The notes below the pieces were generated by a model, which was not told the DNA's origin, did no database searches, and worked only from the letters and a program-made list of their open reading frames with translations. From Candidatus Woesearchaeota archaeon (GTDB taxonomy: Archaea; Nanobdellota; Nanobdellia; Woesearchaeales; GW2011-AR9), in assembly GCA_018303045.1 (NCBI GenBank), contig JAGVYX010000025.1:1-11083 (forward strand): a stretch of DNA of 11,083 bases. The letters are read 5' to 3'. This document shows positions 1 through 6,022 of the stretch, in pieces; position 1 is the first letter of the stretch, and the number at the start of each line of letters is the position of its first letter. A program made the translations under genes and the position numbers.

Positions 1-126
1 ATACTTTAAGAATATCAACCCTAAAACAACGTGCTTATATTCAGCAGCATCCATATTGCTTCTTAACTTATCAGCAGAAGACCATAATTTTTGTTCAAAA
101 CCTAAATTAGCACCATTATTTGACAT
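1..126 (-). CDS. hsdM: Type I restriction-modification methyltransferase HsdM, N-terminal fragment (runs off left edge)
   Basis: Only the first 42 residues lie in the window: an open frame from ATG at 126-124 down to base 1 with no stop. It begins MSNNGANLGFEQ, followed by KLWSSADKLRSN and AAEYKHVVLGLIFLKY. This is the N-terminal helical signature of HsdM, the SAM-dependent adenine methyltransferase (M) subunit of type I R-M systems, which joins HsdS for target recognition and HsdR for cleavage. The SAM-binding and NPPF motifs would lie beyond the edge. The start overlaps the end of the upstream ribbon-helix-helix gene by 11 bases, so the two are probably one operon with coupled translation. 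Seen: start, frame, motif. Known: HsdM family N-terminus. Inferred: a complete hsdM/S/R locus to the left, so solitary-methylase status cannot be judged here. Confidence 0.88.
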   Translation of the reverse strand, partial: MSNNGANLGFEQKLWSSADKLRSNMDAAEYKHVVLGLIFLKY

Positions 127-268
127 TTTCTCGCCCCCTCTTCTCTAACTCTGCTTCCATGCACTTCTCAAACTGACGAGATACTATCCAGCCTTCTTTC
201 TTGCATATCTCTCTATACTTATCATAAAGTTCAGAGTTTACTTTCAATGTGATGTTTTTTGTTTTCAT
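116..268 (-). CDS. Small ribbon-helix-helix DNA-binding protein upstream of hsdM
   Basis: A 50-residue protein starting MKTKNITLKVNSELYDKY. It has the pattern of a ribbon-helix-helix (CopG/Arc-like) protein: a short beta-strand with alternating residues (KNITLKVN), then two helices separated by a short turn (EICKKEGWIVSRQFEKC). Such proteins dimerise and insert the strand into the DNA major groove. I chose the ATG at 268 over the longer in-frame start at 346 because AGGTGGGGTGAA lies just before it and a TATA box (301-310) sits about 38 nt upstream; the longer start would lie upstream of that TATA box. The gene overlaps hsdM by 11 bases, suggesting an autoregulator of the R-M operon, or an antitoxin-like protein. 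The family call is from pattern only; the exact role is inferred. Confidence 0.7.
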   Translation of the reverse strand: MKTKNITLKVNSELYDKYREICKKEGWIVSRQFEKCMEAELEKRGRENVK

Positions 269-300
269 TTCACCCCACCTAATAAGAAATACTTGCACAT

Positions 301-310
301 ACTTATAAAT
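301..310 (-). promoter_or_regulatory. TATA box for the RHH-hsdM operon
   Basis: On the minus strand this reads ATTTATAAGT, a good archaeal TATA element. It predicts transcription starting near base 281, about 12 nt before the ATG at 268, leaving just room for the AGGTG ribosome site at 280-276. Confidence 0.6.
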
Positions 311-450
311 ATTGCTGTTTTCTCGCCCAACTAACTTCCCACCCAACGCCCACCCTTAACTATCTTCTTTTTGTAAAAAGAAGCAAAAACCAAACGGAAT
401 TCCCCCTACGAAACGACGGACTGAAAATTGCCCCTTGACGTTTATTCTTG

Positions 451-769
451 ATGGCTCACTGTGTAGGAGGAAAAGAACATTATACATTTGGCTCTACTGC
501 AAAATCTCTTATGCTTGGCGATGCCTGGTGGGTCAGCTATCACAAAAAACGGGCAGAAAGAGGAATAAAAGCAAAACTTCTCTTTAACGAATCTCTTGCC
601 TATTGGAAAGCCGAGATAAAATATCCAAAATCAGAAGTAAAGTACACTAAAGCAGGATTTAATTATCGTGTGGACAGATAAACCTCTCGGAGTGATTATT
701 CATCAAAAAGAGGCAGCAGAATCGTACGACAAATTCTTCCAGCTAATGTGGAAAACAGCGACTCATTAA
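451..769 (+). pseudogene. Decayed C-terminal part of a TrmB-family transcriptional regulator
   Basis: Two reading frames together match the C-terminal (effector-side) half of an archaeal TrmB-type regulator. The first frame (451-681) carries KEHYTFGSTAKSL, YHKKRAERGIKAKLLFNESL and YPKSEVKYT, then runs into RVDR-stop. The next frame, from about 662, reads IIVWTDKPLGVIIHQKEAAE, then SYDKFFQLMWKTATH and a stop at 767-769. The canonical link between these parts (roughly 'TPA..IYGDKVA') is missing, so I infer a small deletion of about a dozen codons that also broke the frame. The N-terminal winged-helix DNA-binding domain is absent altogether. The remnant stops one base before the convergent PIN gene. 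The protein that would be made from ATG 451 (76 residues) is unlikely to be functional. Confidence 0.75.
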
Positions 770-770
770 A

Positions 771-1169
771 TCAGATGATAGCTCTCGCTTCTTCTGGTTT
801 GATTATTCGTATTCCTCTGAATTCTTTAAGATTCAGCAAATGTTTATCATAAGTGATGATATATTTGGATTCAGATTCAAAAGCACATTCGATAATTACA
901 TCATCATCGGGATCATTTTTTACTGCTTTTATTTTCGTTTGAGGACTTACCAGAGTTACAAATGCGAGAACTTTCCCCATAATTTCAGACACTTCTGTGT
1001 CTGAGAAGTCAAAATCTCGTTTCAAAATTTCCTGATATTCTGAAAGAATCTCAGTAGTGGAATATATCTTAACCCCTTGTCTAATAAGATCAAATAATAA
1101 TTTCTGTGCGACACTGCCATCCCACAACGTAGCAGAGAGCAATACATTTGTATCAAAAGTAACGGCCAT
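771..1169 (-). CDS. PIN-domain ribonuclease toxin (VapC-like, COG1569-type)
   Basis: 132 residues, a full-length PIN domain. It opens with the hallmark FDTNVLLSA (Asp6), has an acidic residue in ILSEYQEIL (Glu44), the NDPDDDVIIECA motif (Asp88/Asp90) and the late ITYDKHLL (Asp108). These supply the usual acidic metal-binding cluster of PIN nucleases. Family members of this type ('putative toxin-antitoxin system toxin component, PIN family') cut RNA, often tRNA or rRNA, when not held by the antitoxin. The start ATG at 1169 lies 2 bases after the stop codon of the AbrB-type antitoxin gene and has no clear ribosome site of its own, which points to translational coupling. The RNA target cannot be read from the sequence. 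Confidence 0.85.
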   Translation of the reverse strand: MAVTFDTNVLLSATLWDGSVAQKLLFDLIRQGVKIYSTTEILSEYQEILKRDFDFSDTEVSEIMGKVLAFVTLVSPQTKIKAVKNDPDDDVIIECAFESESKYIITYDKHLLNLKEFRGIRIIKPEEARAII

Positions 1170-1171
1170 TA

Positions 1172-1420
1172 TTACTTCGCCTGCAAGTCTTTTTCCGTAA
1201 TCCCCCTATTTTGAAGCTTCATCTTCGCTTTCTTGGAAAAAAACCCTAAATCCTTAATAAGCTCTTCTTTGCTAGGCGTAGTAATCCTTTTTAAGATGAT
1301 GGTATCCTTAGTTCCTACTACAGCAAAGATCGTTCCTTCCTCCACGTGAATATCCTCGCGTATATCTTGAGGAATTACGACTTGTCCTTTTGATGACATC
1401 CTTACTGTTTCAACATTCAT
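1172..1420 (-). CDS. AbrB/SpoVT-type antitoxin and autorepressor
   Basis: 82 residues beginning MNVETVRMSSKGQVVIPQDI. The segment SSKGQVVIPQDIREDIHVEEG is the typical swapped-hairpin AbrB/MazE DNA-binding fold; the rest (TPSKEELIKDLGFFSKKAK onward) is a charged helical tail of the kind that wraps the toxin. I start at ATG 1420 because a perfect GGAGGT lies at 1433-1428; the upstream in-frame TTG at 1435 overlaps that ribosome site and cannot be the start. It is the first gene of a two-gene unit with the PIN toxin downstream, in the usual antitoxin-first order. Toxin and antitoxin pairing is well supported by context; autoregulation is known for the family and inferred here. Confidence 0.85.
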   Translation of the reverse strand: MNVETVRMSSKGQVVIPQDIREDIHVEEGTIFAVVGTKDTIILKRITTPSKEELIKDLGFFSKKAKMKLQNRGITEKDLQAK

Positions 1421-1427
1421 TTTAATT

Positions 1428-1433
1428 ACCTCC
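1428..1433 (-). promoter_or_regulatory. Shine-Dalgarno site that fixes the antitoxin start
   Basis: GGAGGT on the minus strand, 7 bases before ATG 1420. It is a full match to the archaeal anti-SD core and rules out the longer TTG start that overlaps it. Confidence 0.75.
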
Positions 1434-1465
1434 AATTATCTTACTTTCTTACTATAAGCATAACT

Positions 1466-1475
1466 TATTTAAATA
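1466..1475 (-). promoter_or_regulatory. TATA box of the antitoxin-toxin operon
   Basis: TATTTAAATA (a perfect palindrome, so readable on either strand) with an A-rich BRE-like stretch upstream on the minus strand. The centre is about 50 nt before ATG 1420, predicting a leader of roughly 25 nt that includes the GGAGGT. Confidence 0.55.
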
Positions 1476-1796
1476 CTTTTTTATCAAAAATAGCGACCCC
1501 CCCCAACTCCATTAATAAGATGGCACTTCGTGCTTGATAAAATAGAAATTGCCCTTCTCTTCTTGTTCTTGATGTATCGCTTTGCTCTTTTGATGGAACG
1601 GACTTCAAATTTACTTTAAATTTTTCCTCAGCTTCGCTACGGAACGTTGCACTAAATTTTAGTTCCTGCAAGTATTCGGGAGAGATTAACACAGAACGCC
1701 GTCCCACAATTCTTTCCTAAACCCTCAGAATCCACAACTAAAAAATAAATGATGATCCTAAATTTTCTTTACTTAACTGGTTATCTGATCTTCAAG
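1476..1796. other. Gene-poor stretch with one doubtful open frame
   Basis: No gene here is convincing. On the minus strand an 80-codon frame (1465-1707, GTG start) is open; it has no ribosome site that I can see, its stop falls in the TATA box of the antitoxin gene, and the product resembles no family I know. Near its end it contains a run of eight G (C on plus, 1497-1504). The peptide GQFLFYQARSAILLMELGG looks protein-like enough that a remnant of a repeat or pseudogene is possible. The plus strand shows no coding frame. The promoter of the next gene begins at the right-hand side. Confidence 0.3.
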
Positions 1797-1810
1797 GGTT
1801 AAATTTAACC
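1797..1810. promoter_or_regulatory. 14-base perfect palindrome upstream of a promoter, possible operator
   Basis: GGTTAAATTTAACC is its own reverse complement. It sits 11 bases upstream of the TATA box at 1822-1829, a position suited to a dimeric repressor or activator. No regulator can be assigned from sequence alone. Confidence 0.3.
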
Positions 1811-1821
1811 TCGCAGAAATC

Positions 1822-1829
1822 TTTATATA
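1822..1829 (+). promoter_or_regulatory. TATA box for the 50-residue membrane protein (leaderless)
   Basis: TTTATATA preceded by a purine-rich BRE-like AGAAAT. Its centre lies about 26 nt before ATG 1852, so transcription should start at the start codon itself. Confidence 0.6.
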
Positions 1830-1851
1830 CTTCAATAATTTAATGTAGATA

Positions 1852-2004
1852 ATGGATAAAAGAGGCCAGTTAGGGTTAATTGAGTTCCGCTATTTTATGG
1901 TTGGCTTGGCTATAGGCCTAATTTTGGCTTTGGTGCTGGTATTTTTAGGCTCTGCTGAAATTATACCAGTAAATTTCTGCGGTCTCGTCGGCGGCGGAGC
2001 ATAA
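1852..2004 (+). CDS. Small single-span membrane protein with class III-like signal (KRGQLGLIEF)
   Basis: 50 residues, too short for many gene finders. It starts MDKRGQLGLIEFRYF and then has one strongly hydrophobic segment (about residues 15-33: FMVGLAIGLILALVLVFLG), ending in a short tail with a single Cys (NFCGLVGGGA). The KRGQLGLIE stretch resembles the archaeal class III (pilin-like) signal, where a prepilin peptidase cleaves between G and Q and the hydrophobic part forms the filament core; here the usual Ser of QxSxE is Gly. I also recall similar short membrane proteins in Woesearchaeota-type genomes, but no defined function. A well-placed leaderless promoter (TATA at 1822) supports expression. 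Alternative: an ordinary small membrane protein not processed by prepilin peptidase. Confidence 0.7.
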   Translation: MDKRGQLGLIEFRYFMVGLAIGLILALVLVFLGSAEIIPVNFCGLVGGGA

Positions 2005-2061
2005 CTATTACTATTTTCTAAAATAGAAAAGATTATAATAGGCAAGCCTTTGTCAAAGGGC

Positions 2062-2070
2062 TTATTTAAG
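2062..2070 (+). promoter_or_regulatory. TATA box in a 15-base tandem repeat, for the coiled-coil gene
   Basis: TTATTTAAG lies in the first of two copies of CTTATTTAAGCA (2061-2072 and 2076-2087, period 15). The first copy is about 37 nt before ATG 2103 and predicts a 12-nt leader containing GAGGTTGAT (2091-2099) as ribosome site. The second copy is too close to serve this start. Confidence 0.45.
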
Positions 2071-2102
2071 CAGGACTTATTTAAGCATAAGAGGTTGATA
2101 AA

Positions 2103-2606
2103 ATGGATGTTGAACTGATTCAAAAGATAAACAATCTGGCTCTGGATTTAATGAAACAAGGACTAGCGCAGGACCGGGAAGACGCTGTCGAGCAGGCAGA
2201 AAAGATTTTTCGCAGCAAAAACAACCAGGGATACGCGGAACTGCGGGAAAATATTACTGCTGTAGAAGCTAAAAAACAGGAAAATGCCGAGACCGCCAGC
2301 AGCGTAGAATTAAGCCAGAATCAAATCAAGGTAATTTTAGAGCAAAACACCCAGTTTTTAGTGAAAACCATTCGAGAATTCAAGGATAAAATACAGGTTC
2401 TAGAAAAAGAAGTTTCTGATTTGAGGACCAAAGTAGCCTATAATAAACTGCCTACATCCAATGATATTGTTTCAGCCAAAAAGATGGAAGAGGCTTCGGA
2501 AACTTCCAAGAAACAGTCTGCTGCTCCCATAAATCATCCCCGAGTGGGAAAGTTCCAGGAAAGTGATGTTTCAATTGAGAAAGTTTTTTACATGGGAAAT
2601 AAGTAG
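2103..2606 (+). CDS. Conserved-looking coiled-coil protein of unknown function
   Basis: 167 residues, soluble, no signal peptide or membrane segment. An N-terminal helical part (MDVELIQKINNLALDLMKQG, then LAQDREDAVEQAEKIF) resembles a short helical hairpin. Residues about 85-120 (NTQFLVKTIREFKDKIQVLE, KEVSDLRTKVAY) form a heptad-like coiled coil. A Lys/Ser/Glu-rich linker follows, and the C-terminus ends in an ordered motif, NHPRVGKFQESDVSIEKVFY then MGNK. That terminal motif looks familiar from Woesearchaeota-like hypothetical proteins, but I know no function. ATG 2103 is preceded by GAGGT at a normal spacing. Its neighbours are the small membrane protein upstream and surface proteins downstream, so an envelope or filament-related scaffold role is possible but only a guess from context. 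Confidence 0.8.
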   Translation: MDVELIQKINNLALDLMKQGLAQDREDAVEQAEKIFRSKNNQGYAELRENITAVEAKKQENAETASSVELSQNQIKVILEQNTQFLVKTIREFKDKIQVLEKEVSDLRTKVAYNKLPTSNDIVSAKKMEEASETSKKQSAAPINHPRVGKFQESDVSIEKVFYMGNK

Positions 2607-2610
2607 GCAG

Positions 2611-2625
2611 TTTTTGCTTTTCTTT
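2611..2625 (+). terminator. T-rich archaeal terminator after the coiled-coil gene
   Basis: TTTTTGCTTTTCTTT begins 4 bases after the stop codon, with no stem-loop needed. U-rich tracts alone end transcription in many archaea. Confidence 0.4.
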
Positions 2626-2640
2626 GATTCCAGTAGAAAT

Positions 2641-2694
2641 TTTAGTAAATTTATACCCTGAAATATATTTAGTAAATTTATACCATAAAATATA
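2641..2694 (+). repeat. Two tandem copies of a 27-base repeat in a promoter region
   Basis: Units 2641-2667 and 2668-2694 both start TTTAGTAAATTTATACC and end AAATATA, differing at two positions (18 and 20). A degenerate third copy may follow (TAGTATGCCCTAAAATA, 2697-2713). The second copy ends inside the TATA box for the surface-protein operon. Confidence 0.8.
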
Positions 2695-2698
2695 AATA
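2691..2698 (+). promoter_or_regulatory. TATA box of the surface-protein operon (leaderless)
   Basis: TATAAATA, centred about 26 nt before ATG 2721, so the transcript should begin at or next to the start codon. It is flanked by the 27-base tandem repeats. Confidence 0.6.
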
Positions 2699-2720
2699 GT
2701 ATGCCCTAAAATAGGCTCAT

Positions 2721-4247
2721 ATGAGTAACTACTCTAGGATAGATAAAAGGTTAGGGCTTAGAACTGTTTTTCGACTAATAACTATCTTTCTACTAATGTT
2801 AGTTATAACCGCCAGCAGCGCTTTGGCCGCAGTAGAAATAACTCCGGCAGAGGTTATATTAAATGTTGATTATGGCGATTTAAAAGATGAAGACCAAACG
2901 GTTATTAGAAGAACATTCGATATCCCGGTAAGAAACACTGAAACTATGGCTGTAGTTGTTTCAGCCAGCATTACCGGCTTGCCTTCGCGCTATAATGCGC
3001 CAACCATCAATACGGCAACAATTCAGCCTGGGGAAACCAGAACGATAACTGTTGCTATTGACATTCCGCAGCAGCAAAGTTCTGGACGAAGGCAAATTGG
3101 AGTTATCGAAGTCAAAAATGCCAATACCAATGCCCTGTATGATACAGCGCTATTAATTCAAGACACTAAAAAGATGCTGGCCATTGACGAAATCAGTGTG
3201 GAGTATGAAGATCTTGACGGCGAGACGGAAAGAGAAACCTTTAATGGAGAGGACCCTAAACTAGGCTTAGATGAAAGCATAAGGCCGGGAAGCCCAGTAA
3301 CTATTAGTTTTAAGGATATAGAAAATCTATTTGACCATGATTATGATGAAGATTCCAGTGACATTGAAGATATTACCTTAACTATAGAAGCTGATGATGA
3401 GGACTTATTTAAAGGCAATTTTGAAGAAGAGTATGATTTAGGCGCTCTGGGAGCTGAAGATAGCCAAGATTTTGAAGTTAGCTTTATTGTTGATGAAGAA
3501 GCCGATGAAGGCGCTTACGTGTTAACCATAGAACTAGTTGGCGAGGATGGAGAAGGCGCTAAACATGCCTTTAAAACAGAATTAACTCTGGAACTAGACC
3601 GAAACAAAGATGATATCAGAATCACTAAATGGGAAATTTTGCCCGAGAACCCAACCAGCTGCGATAAAAAGGTAATCTTTAACACCGAAATTAAAAACGT
3701 GGGAACTCGCTCGCAAAATGACGTGTCTATTCAATTATACAGCCCTTCGCTGGAGATTCTTCAGAATATTCCCGACTTAAAATTAAACCGCTTCTCCAAG
3801 GATGATCATTCTTATTCCAGAAGCTTCTCCATAGACTTCAGCAGTAAAGAGATTGCTGCCGGAAGGCATGATGTTGAATTTAATGTATTTCTAGATGGCG
3901 ACCAGGTTGATCACCAGCGCAAAACACTAGCCGTAGGAGACTGCCCTAAAGACCAGACCAATGTCCCTGCATCTGAAGAACAAAAGAAGTCTGGAGAGGA
4001 GTTGGAATCTGAAGATAAATTGGAAACTTCCGCCGGAAGAGCCGCTGAAGATGCAAAGGCTAGAAGAATTGAAGCGGATAAAACAACCATCTCCTCTAGT
4101 AAAATTGTAAGCATTGTAGAAGATCCCTACACTAACGAAGACGTGTTATTATCCCTCATAATTATATCCCTTATTTTGTTATTGGCAGTAATTGCCATTT
4201 TCACTGTAATAATCATTAAAACCAAAAGCGAGGTACCTAAAAAATGA
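2721..4247 (+). CDS. S-layer-like type I membrane surface protein (first of a pair)
   Basis: 508 residues. A signal peptide is clear: positive N-region (RIDKRLGLR), hydrophobic core LITIFLLMLVITASS, likely cleavage near ALA-A (residue ~36). Next come an Ig-like/NEW3-type domain (about 37-145, VEITPAEVILNVDYGD, FDIPVRNTE), a strongly acidic beta-rich domain (about 150-290), and a CARDB-like domain (about 295-408) with IKNVGTRSQNDVSIQLY and two Cys (in NPTSCDKK and AVGDC) that could form a disulfide. A charged low-complexity linker (409-470) leads to one transmembrane helix (about 472-497) and a short basic tail. It would stand on the cell surface anchored at its C-terminus. The architecture resembles proteins called 'putative S-layer protein' in DPANN archaea. 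Whether it forms a lattice is not shown by sequence. It overlaps the next gene by ATGA. Confidence 0.8.
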   Translation: MSNYSRIDKRLGLRTVFRLITIFLLMLVITASSALAAVEITPAEVILNVDYGDLKDEDQTVIRRTFDIPVRNTETMAVVVSASITGLPSRYNAPTINTATIQPGETRTITVAIDIPQQQSSGRRQIGVIEVKNANTNALYDTALLIQDTKKMLAIDEISVEYEDLDGETERETFNGEDPKLGLDESIRPGSPVTISFKDIENLFDHDYDEDSSDIEDITLTIEADDEDLFKGNFEEEYDLGALGAEDSQDFEVSFIVDEEADEGAYVLTIELVGEDGEGAKHAFKTELTLELDRNKDDIRITKWEILPENPTSCDKKVIFNTEIKNVGTRSQNDVSIQLYSPSLEILQNIPDLKLNRFSKDDHSYSRSFSIDFSSKEIAAGRHDVEFNVFLDGDQVDHQRKTLAVGDCPKDQTNVPASEEQKKSGEELESEDKLETSAGRAAEDAKARRIEADKTTISSSKIVSIVEDPYTNEDVLLSLIIISLILLLAVIAIFTVIIIKTKSEVPKK

Positions 4248-5953
4248 AATTAAAAACAATCTTTGCCCTGATGCTGGTGGCAGCAATAGTCTTTGGAATA
4301 TTGCCTGCTGTAGTAATAGCCACCGCACCAGGAGCAGCGCACAACAAAGTTATAACTACGCAAAATCAGCCTTATGTATTTAAGGCGGAAGATTTTAAAT
4401 TTACCCATCCGGCAACCCCAAATCATGGTTTTTATAAAGTCATGATTAACGGGTTTGGAGTTACGGCTGCCAACAATAACGGCACAGCCATTCCCTGGAA
4501 AGGACAGCTTCAAGTAAAGAATGCCAGCGATAACTGGGTAGCTTTAAACCCCAATTCTGGACAAGTCCAGTTTGTTCTGGTCAGCGATATTCAGCTAGGA
4601 AAAATGCGGTTTGTTCCGGCAACTGGAGAACGGGGAGAGCCGTATACGGCTTTCTATTTCCTGAATGGCGATGATAATGGAACGCCCAACGACCCTAATG
4701 ATGATCAGGCAAGCGGAAATTATATCATGACCATCAATGTAAATGCCGCGGTTAATCGCGCTCCCGATGCGGTAAATGACGCAGCAACGGCAGCCACTGG
4801 ACAAGACATCACTATTTTAGTGTTAGCTAACGATATAGATCCAGACGGCAATGCGCTAACTATTACCAGCGCTACCCAGCCAACTAATGGAGCCGTTTCC
4901 ATTTTAGGCGGCACAACGGTTGGAATAGCTTACAGAAGCAACAGCGGATTTACCGGAACTGATTCCTTTACGTACACTATCAGCGATGGCAACGGCGGCA
5001 CTGATACAGCTACTGTTACAGTTACCGTAGGAGCTCAGCTGCCAGCGACAAACCAGTTGGAAATCAAGCGAGTGGAAATCAACGGCAAAACCAACGGCAA
5101 ACTGGTGCTGGATGATGAAAACGAAATCGAAGTGGAGGTCAAGAATAACTTAAACCTGGACCTCGATGACGTGGAAATTACTGTAACCATTCTGGATGTA
5201 GATGGCGATGATCTTGACGAGCAGGAAGAAATAGACATTGACAGTAGAGATGAAGAAACTATAACTTTCACCTTTGACCTGCAAGATGAACAGTTGGATG
5301 AAGATAATTACATTATCCAAGTGAAAGCCGAAGGAACCGACCGAAATAATGTCAACTATGTGGATACAGAACGAGTTACTGCTGATGTAGACCGGGAAAA
5401 GCATCAAGTAGTTATTAGAAAAGCATCTCTAGACCGAACTACGGCTTCCTGTTCAGCTCAAAGTGTTAACCTGCTGGTTAGAATCGAGAACGTTGGAGAA
5501 AATGATGAAGACGACGTGGAAATCAGAGCATTCAACGAAAATCTGGATTTAGACGCCCGGCGCAGCAACATTGAACTGGATGATTTCCAAGGCAGCGATA
5601 ACGATTACCAGGTTACCATTCCTTTAGATATCAAGGATGCCCGATCTGGCGAAGAAGTAATCAGGGTAGAAGTTCTGCGCGATGGCGCTGTTGATGACCG
5701 GAAAGATGTTACTTTAACGGTAAACTGCGATTCTCGTTCTGAGACTACAGATGCCGCTGCTGGCGCTGGCCAAGAGCTGATTGATGAAATCAGAAAAGGC
5801 CTGGAAACACGAAAAGCATCCGGCAGCAATACCGAAGTCAGCTCAATAAGAAACAGCAATTCCTACATGGTTCTGTTGGGAATACTGGCGGTATTAGCTT
5901 TCGTAGCTGTCGTCTTAGCCTTGGCGGTAATGGCTACCAGAAAGAAAAAATAA
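4244..5953 (+). CDS. S-layer-like surface protein with bacterial adhesin-type domains (second of a pair)
   Basis: 569 residues, start codon overlapping the preceding stop (ATGA), so translation is coupled. Signal peptide: MKLKTIFALMLVAAIVFGIL up to about residue 27. Domain 1 (about 33-168) has YVFKAEDFKFTHPA, SDIQLGKMRFVPATGERGEP and a Ca-loop-like GDDNGTPNDPNDD; it resembles the cadherin-like repeats of large bacterial adhesins. Domain 2 (about 170-263) is an Ig-like tandem-repeat type: NRAPDAVND, LANDIDPDGNALTI, GTDSFTYTISDGNGGTD. The rest mirrors the neighbour: an acidic domain (about 268-380), a CARDB-like domain (385-495; IENVGENDEDDVEIRAF, Cys in TTASCSAQ and LTVNCDS), a linker, and a terminal helix (MVLLGILAVLAFVAVVLALA) with a basic tail. 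Role inferred: surface coat and/or adhesion to other cells or matrix. Confidence 0.8.
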   Translation: MKLKTIFALMLVAAIVFGILPAVVIATAPGAAHNKVITTQNQPYVFKAEDFKFTHPATPNHGFYKVMINGFGVTAANNNGTAIPWKGQLQVKNASDNWVALNPNSGQVQFVLVSDIQLGKMRFVPATGERGEPYTAFYFLNGDDNGTPNDPNDDQASGNYIMTINVNAAVNRAPDAVNDAATAATGQDITILVLANDIDPDGNALTITSATQPTNGAVSILGGTTVGIAYRSNSGFTGTDSFTYTISDGNGGTDTATVTVTVGAQLPATNQLEIKRVEINGKTNGKLVLDDENEIEVEVKNNLNLDLDDVEITVTILDVDGDDLDEQEEIDIDSRDEETITFTFDLQDEQLDEDNYIIQVKAEGTDRNNVNYVDTERVTADVDREKHQVVIRKASLDRTTASCSAQSVNLLVRIENVGENDEDDVEIRAFNENLDLDARRSNIELDDFQGSDNDYQVTIPLDIKDARSGEEVIRVEVLRDGAVDDRKDVTLTVNCDSRSETTDAAAGAGQELIDEIRKGLETRKASGSNTEVSSIRNSNSYMVLLGILAVLAFVAVVLALAVMATRKKK

Positions 5954-5954
5954 A

Positions 5955-5976
5955 TTTATTTTTTTATTTATTTTTA
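5955..5976 (+). terminator. T-rich terminator of the surface-protein operon
   Basis: A long T-rich run (TTTATTTTTTTATTTATTTTT) starts right after the stop codon of the second surface protein, in the convergent gap before the salvage gene on the other strand. Confidence 0.55.
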
Positions 5977-6022
5977 ATCATTATTTATGAAAGATAAAGT
6001 TCAATTTTAGTTTCGGCGCTGA

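Noticed and set aside
269..346. Longer start for the ribbon-helix-helix protein
   Set aside because: It would begin upstream of the TATA box that best explains the transcript, and the added residues do not resemble the family.
1890..2123. 77-residue minus-strand frame
   Set aside because: It is antisense to the well-supported small membrane protein (1852-2004) and its promoter-linked neighbour, and has no family likeness or ribosome site.
2641..2694. CRISPR-like repeat
   Set aside because: The two units are directly adjacent with no spacer and there are no cas genes; it is a plain tandem repeat.
4250..5859. Several minus-strand frames under the second surface protein
   Set aside because: Ser-rich and Ile-rich products arise from antisense reading of Asp/Glu codons; none has start signals or family likeness.
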